In this document: one piece after another, positions 1 to 7,149 of the stretch | Layout: each line of letters opens with the position of its first letter | Numbering within the stretch: position 1 is the first letter of the stretch | Assembly (NCBI GenBank): GCA_029939445.1 | Contig: JAOZSY010000065.1 | Span: forward strand, 1-7,149 | DNA from: Bacteroidales bacterium | Lineage (GTDB): Bacteria; Bacteroidota; Bacteroidia; Bacteroidales; UBA1556 | DNA: 7,149 bases | Reading direction: 5' to 3' | Position numbers and translations under genes: made by a program | The notes under the pieces: generated by a model | Database searches by the model: none | What the model was told of the DNA's origin: nothing | Seen by the model: the letters and a program-made list of their open reading frames with translations, nothing else

Positions 1-23
1 ACAAAAGGCATATATAGCACTTT

Positions 24-44
24 CTATGACATTATGTCAAATAG
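24..44. repeat. Imperfect palindrome downstream of the porin gene
   Basis: A perfect 13-base palindrome TGACATTATGTCA (27-39) is extended by CTAT/ATAG arms with a two-base bulge, giving arms at 24-32 and 34-44. It begins about 20 nt after the porin stop on the minus strand. The near absence of a loop and of a following T run on the minus strand argues against an ordinary intrinsic terminator. It may be a protein-binding site or a weak 3' stem. Confidence 0.3.
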
Positions 45-62
45 GAATTATTCTATAGGGCT

Positions 63-1937
63 CTAATCAATAAATCTCCATGATAGACCAAACTTAAAAG
101 TTGCTGCTTGTTGAGGGTAGCCTTTCACAAGAAAATAATTGTAGTTTCCAATCATAGAAGCAGCATTTTGATATTTAATAAATACCCTCGCTCTTTTAAT
201 TCTTATATTTAGATATAAATCTATATAAACTTGTTCTTTTAATTCGGTGCCTTCATAAGAATAGAATTGCATTAATGCCGGGTTGTAACCATAACCATTA
301 TAAGCGGTTAGGTATGTAACATCAATACCAGGATGAAGGACTAATGCACCTTTGAAAATAGGAAGGCTGAAAAAGAAATTGCCATTTGCTACAAAAGAAG
401 GAAGGCGCACAACCTCATTATTACTACTTTTTTGATATATCAGAGTAAAATGAGTGCCTACATTTTTAATATGTAACTCTTTCTTAAATTTAGCAGTAAT
501 AACTTGAAAGCTTTGGTTGTATTGTTGAGGGGTAAGATTATTGTCAAAATATACAAAATCAGAAATAGTATGTATTGTTCCTTCCAATTTATAACCTCTA
601 TAATCAAGATGAGAGTTTATCTCTAAATGTTTTTGTTTATTAAAATTATTTTCCCATTTATAGTGATTTGAATAGATACTATACGATTTCACTTCTGGCG
701 ATTCTAAATCCATAAATAAACCAACGTCTAGATTAAAATTCTTAGCCAGTGGGAATTTCATTCTTCCGTACATATTTAAGTCATTAGCTCCAATATCAAT
801 GGAGTGACCATTTGGTATCTTAATTTGATAACGAGCTCCGCCTTCCAAAATAAACTTATGAAAATCTAAGATAATATCTCCATGAGGGCTAGCGTAGTTA
901 AAGAAGAAGTCTTTTTCGCCATTATAATACATCTTGTAATTATAGGCCATACCAAAATTAAAGACAAAATATTGGTGCTTTTCTGGGTAAAAATTTGTAA
1001 TACCTAAATCCATTTCAAAATCAGTAATTGCTAGTGAATCAAATGATTGAATAGAATCAATATAAGCATTTTGATAATAAGTACTATCCCAATTTTTATC
1101 GTTATAAAGTCGTGCCTTTGAACTATATGTAGTATTTAGGTATAGCTTTCCAAGAAAATGGTGATTGGTGGAGTCTGTTGCTGTTTTTCCAATATTTAGA
1201 TATTGATTAAAAGCAAAATAATTTGATTTTGTTAGATTATAAGCTTCATTTAAGTTTACGGCTAATAGTTGTTGGTTTTGTTCTATAGAGTCAACATCAA
1301 ATTCACTTATAATACCTCCATTTTCGCCAAATTTCATCTTATTATAAATATATTCAAGATTATAACCATAACGTTGATTCAAGGCTTCAAATCCAACAAT
1401 TCCTCTAAAGTGTGCATTCTGAACTTGGCTATTAGTCATTAAGCCACTAGTGGTTTCTACATTAAAATTCATGCCATAATAAAGCCTTTTGCTAGCTTTA
1501 GCGGCAAGTATTCCTTTCAAGTAGTTTTCTTCGGCAGTTGCCATAGTATAAAACACTTCCGAATAAGGAGTTTTTACATTTTTATAATAAGGCATTTCTA
1601 TTGAACGGTAATATAATTTTCCCAGAGCATTTTCGCCAACACTATATTGAGGGCTTAAGCCAGTAAAGTATAAGTTTTTTAGCGGACCTCCAACAAAGTG
1701 AGTATTTGCTGCTATATCGTATGCATTGTATTTTACGGAGTAGCGGTGGGAGTTATGCAATGTAGTATCTACATAATGAAGCTCAGCTTTCGAAAAGGCA
1801 TTATCTTCATAATAAAATAATATGTTTGTTGTATCATTTGCAATTGCAATTACGCTATCACGCTTATCGGCAAATGTATTATTGCTGATAAAACTAAATA
1901 GGATAATTATAAATAATATGCTTTTATAAGCTTTCAA
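63..1937 (-). CDS. Putative outer-membrane porin (Bacteroidota putative porin family), TTG start
   Basis: A 624-residue predicted outer-membrane beta-barrel protein. Residues 1-23 form a signal peptide: Lys2 and Lys5, a hydrophobic core ILFIIILFSFI, then a TFA-D cleavage site. The rest is rich in alternating aromatic and polar residues, as in transmembrane beta-strands. Residues about 84-190 (PLKNLYFTGL, then TPYSEVFYTMATAEENY, then the GMNFNVETTSGLMTNSQ stretch) resemble the N-terminal part of the Bacteroidota 'putative porin' family, and the C-terminus (FGLSWRFID) looks like a last barrel strand. The start is TTG at 1937: an in-frame TAG lies two codons upstream, and the first internal Met (residue 115) would remove the signal peptide. 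The gene begins 39 bp after the lgt-like stop and has a promoter-like box in that gap. Its role is probably small-molecule passage or an outer-membrane scaffold; the substrate is unknown. The family call is from recalled sequence character, not a search. Confidence 0.85.
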   Translation of the reverse strand: MKAYKSILFIIILFSFISNNTFADKRDSVIAIANDTTNILFYYEDNAFSKAELHYVDTTLHNSHRYSVKYNAYDIAANTHFVGGPLKNLYFTGLSPQYSVGENALGKLYYRSIEMPYYKNVKTPYSEVFYTMATAEENYLKGILAAKASKRLYYGMNFNVETTSGLMTNSQVQNAHFRGIVGFEALNQRYGYNLEYIYNKMKFGENGGIISEFDVDSIEQNQQLLAVNLNEAYNLTKSNYFAFNQYLNIGKTATDSTNHHFLGKLYLNTTYSSKARLYNDKNWDSTYYQNAYIDSIQSFDSLAITDFEMDLGITNFYPEKHQYFVFNFGMAYNYKMYYNGEKDFFFNYASPHGDIILDFHKFILEGGARYQIKIPNGHSIDIGANDLNMYGRMKFPLAKNFNLDVGLFMDLESPEVKSYSIYSNHYKWENNFNKQKHLEINSHLDYRGYKLEGTIHTISDFVYFDNNLTPQQYNQSFQVITAKFKKELHIKNVGTHFTLIYQKSSNNEVVRLPSFVANGNFFFSLPIFKGALVLHPGIDVTYLTAYNGYGYNPALMQFYSYEGTELKEQVYIDLYLNIRIKRARVFIKYQNAASMIGNYNYFLVKGYPQQAATFKFGLSWRFID

Positions 1938-1962
1938 TTTCTATTGTTTTATTTGTAATATA

Positions 1963-1970
1963 CAAAAGTA
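1963..1970 (-). promoter_or_regulatory. Bacteroidota-type -7 box (TACTTTTG) before the porin gene
   Basis: On the minus strand this reads TACTTTTG, a full match to the TAnnTTTG -7 consensus of Bacteroidota primary-sigma promoters. It sits 7 bp... more exactly just past the TAA of the lgt-like gene (1979-1977), and 25 nt before the TTG start of the porin gene, which would give a leader of roughly 20 nt. I do not see a TTG or TTTG -33 element at the usual spacing, so the promoter may be weak or need an activator. An identical octamer lies before the first gene of the cluster. Confidence 0.45.
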
Positions 1971-1976
1971 GTAATA

Positions 1977-3131
1977 TTAGACTTTGTTTTTCTTAAGTTT
2001 TAGCAAAATAAAAATTCCAATAATTCCAATTAATACAAGCGATGAGGATATTATTTCGGCTTGGGTAATATGGGATTGTCCAATGTCGTATACATTATTT
2101 ACTCTAATTTTCTCAATAAAAAATCTTGCAAAACCATTAAGCATTATTGCAATAAAGAAAACTACTCCTGCAGTTCTAATCTTGTTTTGAAGAAACCATG
2201 CTATCAGAAAAAATATAGAGCTTAGAATTGACTCATAAATAGGAGTAGGGAATACTGGCACATCTAATCTGTGGCAATAATTTCCATCGCAACTAGTGAT
2301 AATGCTGCCTTCATTAATTACGTTATGTGGAAAATCAAAAGCCCATAGCCAATCAGGAATCATTGCTAAGTATTCAGGTTTGGGATCAGGATTTGGGATT
2401 CCCCAGCAACCATCACCGCTTAGCATACAAGCCATACGCCCAACGGCATAAGCTCCAAGAATGGCAGGTGCTGCAGCATCCATTAATGTTAATGAGTCGA
2501 TGTTTTTCTTACGGATATAATACCAAACGGTAAAAAAACCGGCTACAAGTCCACCATAAAAAGTAAAACCACCAGATGAAAATAATGCATCCAAAGGATC
2601 TTGGAGAAATCTTGAAAAATTTTCTAGAATATCAAAAACCTTTGCCCCAATTATTCCAGAAATCATTGCAATCATTACAATATTTAATGTAAGCTGATGT
2701 GGTAGAATATCTTTTTCCTCGAATATTTCTTCTTTAGAATATTTTTTATTTGCTTGCAAATATCCATAGCCTGCTCCAATTATTGCAAAAACTATTCCTG
2801 CAATAATGCTTCCTTGCAATGAGAATATGTATGCATTTATATCATTTGTGAAATTATTGTAATCAAGGGCTATCCCTATTATTTTCCATCCTATAATAAA
2901 GTAGAAAACTCCTGATACTATTATGTCAGAATAATTTATTGGTCCTGAAATAAGAATTTTGTCTCTATGACCTAGCAATAAACCTTGATTTTCTTTTCTT
3001 AATAGGCTGTATTTCAGAATAATTCCGGCAGTTACAAATGCCATTACCAATACAAAACCATAGGTTGGCATCGGAAAATTTATATTTGTTCCTAATAAGT
3101 AGTTTATTAAATGTCCTAATGTTGGAAACAT
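1977..3131 (-). CDS. lgt: Prolipoprotein diacylglyceryl transferase family protein (long Bacteroidota form)
   Basis: A 384-residue polytopic inner-membrane protein of the Lgt family, which transfers diacylglycerol from phosphatidylglycerol to the lipobox Cys of prolipoproteins. Hydrophobic segments lie near residues 24-40, 68-88, 102-124, 148-166, 188-206, 216-236, 302-316, 320-334 and 360-378. Family motifs seen: YGGL at 192-195 (HGGL in E. coli), the GR signature at 231-232 running on as GRMACMLSGDGCWG, PTPIYE at 296-301 (PSQLYE-like), and ARFFIEKIR at 335-343. It is about 90 residues longer than E. coli Lgt (291). The extra length includes a charged loop near 126-145 and a loop at about 246-292 with a Cys pair (C281, C286). 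The ATG start is supported by the family-like opening MFPTLGHLINYL. It follows rluD by 32 bp without a clear promoter, so it is probably co-transcribed. Membership is clear; whether it is the main Lgt or a divergent paralogue is not. Confidence 0.85.
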   Translation of the reverse strand: MFPTLGHLINYLLGTNINFPMPTYGFVLVMAFVTAGIILKYSLLRKENQGLLLGHRDKILISGPINYSDIIVSGVFYFIIGWKIIGIALDYNNFTNDINAYIFSLQGSIIAGIVFAIIGAGYGYLQANKKYSKEEIFEEKDILPHQLTLNIVMIAMISGIIGAKVFDILENFSRFLQDPLDALFSSGGFTFYGGLVAGFFTVWYYIRKKNIDSLTLMDAAAPAILGAYAVGRMACMLSGDGCWGIPNPDPKPEYLAMIPDWLWAFDFPHNVINEGSIITSCDGNYCHRLDVPVFPTPIYESILSSIFFLIAWFLQNKIRTAGVVFFIAIMLNGFARFFIEKIRVNNVYDIGQSHITQAEIISSSLVLIGIIGIFILLKLKKNKV

Positions 3132-3163
3132 ATTTTGATGTTTATTATGTTAGTTATAATGTT

Positions 3164-4207
3164 TTAATATCCATTCTCGCCGTAAGCTCTCCATTTTGCC
3201 ATTACATCATGCATATCTTGTGGCAATTCTAATTCAAAGTGCATTTTCTCATTCGTTCTAGGATGAGTAAAGCCAAGTGATCGGGCATGTAATGCTTGAC
3301 GAGGAATAATCTTAAAACAATTATTTACAAACTGCTTATATTTAGTAAAAGTTGTACCTTTAAGAATAGCATCGCCACCATAAGTATCATCATTAAATAA
3401 CGGATGACCAATATGTTTCATATGAGCTCTAATTTGGTGAGTTCTACCTGTTTCTAACTGGCATTCTATTGCAGTAATATATCCAAAACGCTCCAAAATT
3501 TTATAATGAGTAACGGCATGTTTTCCAATTTCGCCACCTTCCTCAAAAATACACATTACTCTTCTATCCTTAGGGCAGCGGGCAATATTGCCTCTTATTG
3601 TACCTTCTTCTTCCTTAAAGTCGCCCCAAGCAAGAGCAATATACTTACGCTCGGTAGTATGGTCAAAAAATTGCTTAGCCAAGCGAGCATGCATAGTATC
3701 GCTTTTGGCAATAAGAAGAAGTCCGCTTGTGTTTTTATCAATGCGATGCACCAAGAATGGTGTTTTTGGTTTTCCCAAATCAGACTTGCTCATATGGAAA
3801 GTTAGTGCGTTTAATAAAGTGCCATCGTAATTGCTATATGCAGGATGTACTACCATGCCAGCAGGTTTATTTACAACAATGATATCATCATCTTCATAAA
3901 CTATTTCGATGGGAATATCTTGTGGAGTAATCTCAACTTCGCGAGGTGGATTATCAAAGAAAACTTGGATATTATCCATTGGCTTTACCTTATAATTGGA
4001 CTTTATAGTCTTCTCATTTACCAATACTTTACCAGCTTTTACCGATTCCTGAATTTTACTTCTAGTAGCATTCTCAATTTTCATCTGAATGTACTTGTCA
4101 ATTCTAAGTAAGGATTGCCCTTTGTCAACTATGAAATTATAATGCTCATGTAAATCTGGCGTTTCGTTGTTGTGTATCTCAAATATGTTATTTTCTTCAG
4201 GTTCCAT
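3164..4207 (-). CDS. rluD: RluA/RluD family 23S rRNA pseudouridine synthase
   Basis: A 347-residue cytoplasmic enzyme that isomerises specific uridines of 23S rRNA to pseudouridine; E. coli RluD acts on helix 69 (U1911, U1915, U1917). An S4 RNA-binding domain spans about 33-84 (LRIDKYIQ, then the GKVLVNEKTIKSNYKV region). The catalytic domain starts near residue 100, with KPAGMVVHP at 114-122. The HRIDKNTSGLLL motif at 154-165 carries the expected catalytic Asp157, and LETGRTHQIRAHM lies at 251-263. The length is close to E. coli RluD (326), with a slightly longer acidic N-terminus. Its ATG overlaps the stop of the preceding T9SS-protein gene in TAATG, which suggests translational coupling. 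Pairing of this enzyme with a PASTA protein is familiar in Bacteroidota, often with D-Ala-D-Ala ligase nearby; that gene is not in this window. The exact target uridines are inferred from the family. Confidence 0.93.
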   Translation of the reverse strand: MEPEENNIFEIHNNETPDLHEHYNFIVDKGQSLLRIDKYIQMKIENATRSKIQESVKAGKVLVNEKTIKSNYKVKPMDNIQVFFDNPPREVEITPQDIPIEIVYEDDDIIVVNKPAGMVVHPAYSNYDGTLLNALTFHMSKSDLGKPKTPFLVHRIDKNTSGLLLIAKSDTMHARLAKQFFDHTTERKYIALAWGDFKEEEGTIRGNIARCPKDRRVMCIFEEGGEIGKHAVTHYKILERFGYITAIECQLETGRTHQIRAHMKHIGHPLFNDDTYGGDAILKGTTFTKYKQFVNNCFKIIPRQALHARSLGFTHPRTNEKMHFELELPQDMHDVMAKWRAYGENGY

Positions 4208-6126
4208 TAGTTTAGTATTAATTTCTTAATATTATTGTTATTAGTTTTAGAGTTTGTAATCATTATAATATAAACTCCTTTAGATAAGTGTTGTAAATTT
4301 ATCCTAGATTGATATTGCCCTTTATATACTCTCTGCCCTTGTAATGAATAGATGCTTATATAATAGTTAACAGGATTTATACTATCATCACTTATGGCGA
4401 TATTAATAATTCCTGTATTATTTGGGTTTGGATATATATTGAAACTAGTATTCTTAGTTTGTTTATTATTTTTAATGCCCACGTGAGCTTCCTGTTCTTG
4501 CCCTAGAATAGGCCTAATCATTGGCGCTCCTTCGAAACTAGAGTTATACCATACTCCACTAACATTGTAAAACACCTTATCAGATTGATTATTATCTAAA
4601 TCAAAACCTACATTAAGATTATCCTTTGTGGTTTGTCGCCATCCAATATAGAAGGTTCCGCTAACAGGTAATTCTTGTTCAAGAGTATAAGTATAGTACT
4701 TAAATAATTGACTGTTAAATTCAGGGCGTTCCCCTGATTTTTCATAAATTACACTTCCAGGCTTACCATTATTATCGTCCCATACTGTTAGATAAAAATA
4801 TTTCTGATTTGCATTCCCCAATGTTTGGTTAAAATACATTTGTATTGACTGCAATGTGTCGGCAGTATTTAATGTAAATTTATAAGCAAGTCGTCCATTT
4901 GGTGTAGATAATCCATATCCTGCTTCAGGTATTCCATCATCGTATGCCATATAATTATAGAATTTCTGATAGAAATATGCCGTATCGTTATTCTTAAATA
5001 TATCGGGGTTTCCAGTATTCGACGATACATGGTATAGTACCTTGAAATCGGGATACTGTGGTGCCGAACTTGAAAAAGTAAATGCATTATAATCAGGCAC
5101 ATATTCTGAAGATAATTTGGAACCTACGTTTATAGCTGTAGTAGGAGTGCTAAAACTCAGTGTTTTATCCCAAAGATCATAGACGTAGAATTTCTTAGCA
5201 ACGTTTTTTACAAGATTATCGTGATTGAAAATAGTAACACTTTGTCCAGCTTGCATACTATTGCCTGGGTCTGCGTTAAATTGTTTCCACGTAGTATATT
5301 GATAATCTTTCAGCAGAGTTGTGGGCATATTCTGAATAGCATTATCAGCAAAAAAAGTATCGTCCATACTTCTGTTGGTGTCAAGAATAATATAATCTAA
5401 ATTCCAAGTGCTATGTAGCCCCGAACGCCAACTAGGTTTGTCGGCTGATGGTACTCTGGCATAATTATAAAATCGGAATCTAAAGCTGTCAGTAAAATAA
5501 TTGATATCGACAATTGGAATCATCACTCTGAGAAAGCTTGTGTCGTATTTTGCCCTAAAAGTATCTAGTGATAAACCATCTATATTCCAAACGCTATTCC
5601 ATTGTGCATTATTAGCATCGTATAATTGTAGCACCAATGAGTCACCGCTCAGAGGCATACTGCCCTTACCTTCGGGCTGTACAAAAAAGCTTAAATAAAT
5701 TGAGTCGCTAGGTTTTAACTTTCTTTGAAAAGAGCCAAAAACACTATCAAGTCTTATATTGTTGGTAGTAAAGGTATCTGCTCCCGCAGGAAAGCTATTC
5801 ATATGCGAGTAAACTAATCCATTTTCGTCCATGGCATCGAAAGTAACAACACCAATTGATGGAGGATTTATAGCATATGAATTATTAACAAAAACACTTT
5901 TTGATGCCCAGTATTTAGGATTGGGAATAAAGCTTGGTAATGAAAAGTCCTCACGCATAGGAAGATGAATCTCATCATTTGCAGCTTTTGATTCTTTTAA
6001 ACTGGAATTAGCAAGTTCCTTATTAATCAAAATAGGATTTTTACTTAGCCCAGTTAACACCTCTTGTGCATAGGTATTTACAAAAGATGTCGTTATTATT
6101 ATTATGGTAATTATAATTTTATTCAT
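4207..6126 (-). CDS. Secreted protein with T9SS type A C-terminal sorting domain
   Basis: A 639-residue exported protein of unknown function. Residues 1-20 are a signal peptide (Lys3, an Ile/Thr-rich core, cleavage at TYA-Q). The C-terminal domain, about 560-639, is a T9SS type A sorting signal: YPNP at 565-568, SLQGQRVYKG at 594-603, LSKGVYII at 614-621 and a basic end KKLILN. Such a protein crosses the outer membrane through the type IX machinery and is cleaved and released or anchored on the surface. The body looks like beta-sandwich modules. One region spans about 55-250 (PEGKG at 151-155, GDSLVLQLYD at 161-170). A second, about 390-542, opens with YDDGIPEAGYGL and ends near PMIRPILG. I see no catalytic motif. 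The gene overlaps the PASTA gene by 8 bp (ATGAATAA) and rluD by 1 bp, so it is locked into the operon. It could be a structural or adhesive surface protein; that is a guess. Confidence 0.85.
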   Translation of the reverse strand: MNKIIITIIIITTSFVNTYAQEVLTGLSKNPILINKELANSSLKESKAANDEIHLPMREDFSLPSFIPNPKYWASKSVFVNNSYAINPPSIGVVTFDAMDENGLVYSHMNSFPAGADTFTTNNIRLDSVFGSFQRKLKPSDSIYLSFFVQPEGKGSMPLSGDSLVLQLYDANNAQWNSVWNIDGLSLDTFRAKYDTSFLRVMIPIVDINYFTDSFRFRFYNYARVPSADKPSWRSGLHSTWNLDYIILDTNRSMDDTFFADNAIQNMPTTLLKDYQYTTWKQFNADPGNSMQAGQSVTIFNHDNLVKNVAKKFYVYDLWDKTLSFSTPTTAINVGSKLSSEYVPDYNAFTFSSSAPQYPDFKVLYHVSSNTGNPDIFKNNDTAYFYQKFYNYMAYDDGIPEAGYGLSTPNGRLAYKFTLNTADTLQSIQMYFNQTLGNANQKYFYLTVWDDNNGKPGSVIYEKSGERPEFNSQLFKYYTYTLEQELPVSGTFYIGWRQTTKDNLNVGFDLDNNQSDKVFYNVSGVWYNSSFEGAPMIRPILGQEQEAHVGIKNNKQTKNTSFNIYPNPNNTGIINIAISDDSINPVNYYISIYSLQGQRVYKGQYQSRINLQHLSKGVYIIMITNSKTNNNNIKKLILN

Positions 6127-6961
6127 CTAAATTTTCAGAATTTATTAGGCTATCAGTAATAGAGTTTGACGGTCTTATTGTTTTCAAGTGTTTCTCAAAA
6201 TCGAAATTTTCGTCTGATTTATAAAATAGCTGAATTTTTTGTCCTTGTTTCACCGTAGGTTTTTCGCTATAATGTGGTAATTGGCGGTAAACTCTCACTG
6301 TGCTTTTGTCATCTCCTTCTTCAAAATTCTCTTCGCCAATGTTTAATGAAGCCAAATGTAGCTCGTCTTCTGCCTCTTGATGAGTCATTCCTATAAGTAA
6401 TGGTACTTTTATTAGTTCTCTATGAGAGCCCAGACCAAGTACAAGTTCTACTCCTGATCCTTTCTCAAGTTTGTCGTCAGCAAATATTTCTTCATCATTA
6501 TACATAACATCAATAACTGCATTTTTTGCAATATTTGGAACATAGCTCAGCTTTGTTATTTCAATACCATAAGTTTGAAGTTTGCTCTTAGCACTACGCA
6601 AAGATAGGTCTCTTAACTCAGGCATACAGACCATCTCAGGCAAAAGAGCAATAACAGTAAGATAAATATTACGACCTTCTTTTACCATTGTTCCTGCTTC
6701 AGGACTTTGGGCAAAGATGCTTCCTTTTTCAGCATCTTTATTGAAAATAGAATCGGTAATTGTAAATTGTAAATTTGAGTATAAAGCGTCCTTTTCAATA
6801 TCATCAAGATAAAAACCGCTAAAATTTGGCACTTCTATTTCTTCTCCATGGCGAGTAAAACTGTCAAGGGAGTATACAGTAGCTATTAAAAGCACTATCG
6901 ACAATGTGAATATTGCAAATATATTTATATATAACTTCTTGCTGGTAAGTATCTTTAGCAT
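6119..6961 (-). CDS. Membrane-anchored PASTA domain protein (three PASTA repeats, no kinase)
   Basis: A 280-residue protein: short basic cytoplasmic N-terminus, one membrane helix at about 11-32, then a periplasmic part with three PASTA domains at about 40-103, 107-177 and 182-248. Each opens with a VP or MP-type strand (EVPNFSGF, CMPELRDLS, KVPLLIGM), followed by a helix with conserved acidic/Ala residues and a closing G-x-x-hydrophobic strand. A charged tail of about 30 residues follows. PASTA domains bind peptidoglycan fragments or beta-lactams in penicillin-binding proteins and Ser/Thr kinases; here there is no kinase or transpeptidase domain, so a role as cell-wall sensor or scaffold is inference. 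The second repeat (SLRSAKSKL, then SYVPNIAKNAV) looks like the well-conserved block of Bacteroidota stand-alone PASTA proteins. The ATG is fixed by an in-frame TAA two codons upstream. It is the first gene of the cluster, and its last codons overlap the next start by 8 bp. Confidence 0.9.
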   Translation of the reverse strand: MLKILTSKKLYINIFAIFTLSIVLLIATVYSLDSFTRHGEEIEVPNFSGFYLDDIEKDALYSNLQFTITDSIFNKDAEKGSIFAQSPEAGTMVKEGRNIYLTVIALLPEMVCMPELRDLSLRSAKSKLQTYGIEITKLSYVPNIAKNAVIDVMYNDEEIFADDKLEKGSGVELVLGLGSHRELIKVPLLIGMTHQEAEDELHLASLNIGEENFEEGDDKSTVRVYRQLPHYSEKPTVKQGQKIQLFYKSDENFDFEKHLKTIRPSNSITDSLINSENLDE

Positions 6962-7021
6962 GTTTTATATTGTGTTTATTATAGAATAGAAAAAACAATC
7001 GTATTCACTATTTTCTAACTT

Positions 7022-7029
7022 CAAAAGTA
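7022..7029 (-). promoter_or_regulatory. Bacteroidota-type -7 box (TACTTTTG) before the operon
   Basis: The minus strand reads TACTTTTG, matching TAnnTTTG at every fixed position. The box lies 60 nt before the ATG at 6961, which would give a leader of about 55 nt. No clear TTG/TTTG -33 element sits at the usual 17-23 nt distance; an AT-only inverted repeat and an A-tract occupy that place instead. It is the best promoter candidate for the PASTA-T9SS-rluD-lgt operon. Confidence 0.5.
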
Positions 7030-7031
7030 AG

Positions 7032-7052
7032 ATTTTATTGCTTTGATAAAAT
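7032..7052. repeat. Inverted repeat ATTTTAT-N7-ATAAAAT beside the operon promoter
   Basis: Perfect 7-bp arms (7032-7038 and 7046-7052) flank the 7-nt spacer TGCTTTG. The element lies immediately upstream of the TACTTTTG box as read on the minus strand, over the -33 region, and is followed by a seven-base A-tract (T run 7054-7060 on the plus strand). It could be an operator or an activator site; the arms are only A and T, so chance is a real alternative. Confidence 0.35.
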
Positions 7053-7149
7053 GTTTTTTTATGAGAGCTATTGCCTATAGAATAGGTTGTTTATGATATT
7101 ATAGATAAACTAATAAGTAGCTTCTATTTTTTGTGATTTCAAAAGAATT

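Noticed and set aside
1984..4111. Several plus-strand open frames of 64-99 codons opposite the lgt-like and rluD genes
   Set aside because: They lie antisense to well-supported genes, have no recognisable domain, and their composition is what the complementary strand of a coding gene would give.
4869..5102. A 77-codon minus-strand frame inside the T9SS-protein gene
   Set aside because: It is an out-of-frame reading of a gene supported by its signal peptide and sorting domain, and its protein has no recognisable features.
7032..7060. Possible intrinsic terminator on the plus strand (AT stem followed by seven T)
   Set aside because: The stem has only A-T pairs and no plus-strand gene ends here; a promoter-side element for the minus-strand operon explains it better.
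7083..7134. Possible plus-strand promoter (TAGGTTGT, or TA followed by six T and G) for a divergent gene to the right
   Set aside because: Neither string matches TAnnTTTG exactly, and no plus-strand gene start is visible before the window ends.
1..7149. Defence system, mobile element, CRISPR array, tRNA or rRNA
   Set aside because: I found no transposase, integrase, regularly spaced direct repeats or RNA-gene-like stems; all five genes read as ordinary envelope or rRNA-modification genes of Bacteroidota.

Overview
The window looks like a stretch of chromosome from an AT-rich member of the Bacteroidota. The evidence is a secreted protein with a type A C-terminal sorting domain of the type IX secretion system (T9SS), an outer-membrane protein of the Bacteroidota 'putative porin' type, two copies of the Bacteroidota-style -7 promoter box TAnnTTTG, and no Shine-Dalgarno-like leaders. 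I cannot name the order or genus with confidence.

All five genes lie on the minus strand, so transcription runs from right to left. The order is: a stand-alone membrane-anchored PASTA protein (6119-6961), a 639-residue T9SS cargo protein (4207-6126), an RluD-type 23S rRNA pseudouridine synthase (3164-4207), a long Lgt-type prolipoprotein diacylglyceryl transferase homologue (1977-3131), and a TTG-initiated putative porin (63-1937). The first three genes overlap (8 bp, then 1 bp) and the fourth follows after 32 bp, so the first four are probably one operon. The porin follows after 39 bp and has its own promoter-like box, so it may be partly independent.

The rightmost 188 bases (6962-7149) hold no gene. 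They contain a -7-like box, an inverted repeat beside it and an A-tract, and probably form the operon's control region. The leftmost 62 bases hold a small imperfect palindrome but no convincing terminator.

The shared theme is the cell envelope: a periplasmic PASTA protein, an exported T9SS cargo, a lipoprotein-modifying type enzyme and an outer-membrane porin, with one rRNA-modifying enzyme embedded among them. I see no mobile element, CRISPR array, RNA gene or defence system. The most open points are the uncharacterised T9SS protein fused by overlap into a housekeeping operon, and the divergent active-site signature of the Lgt homologue.
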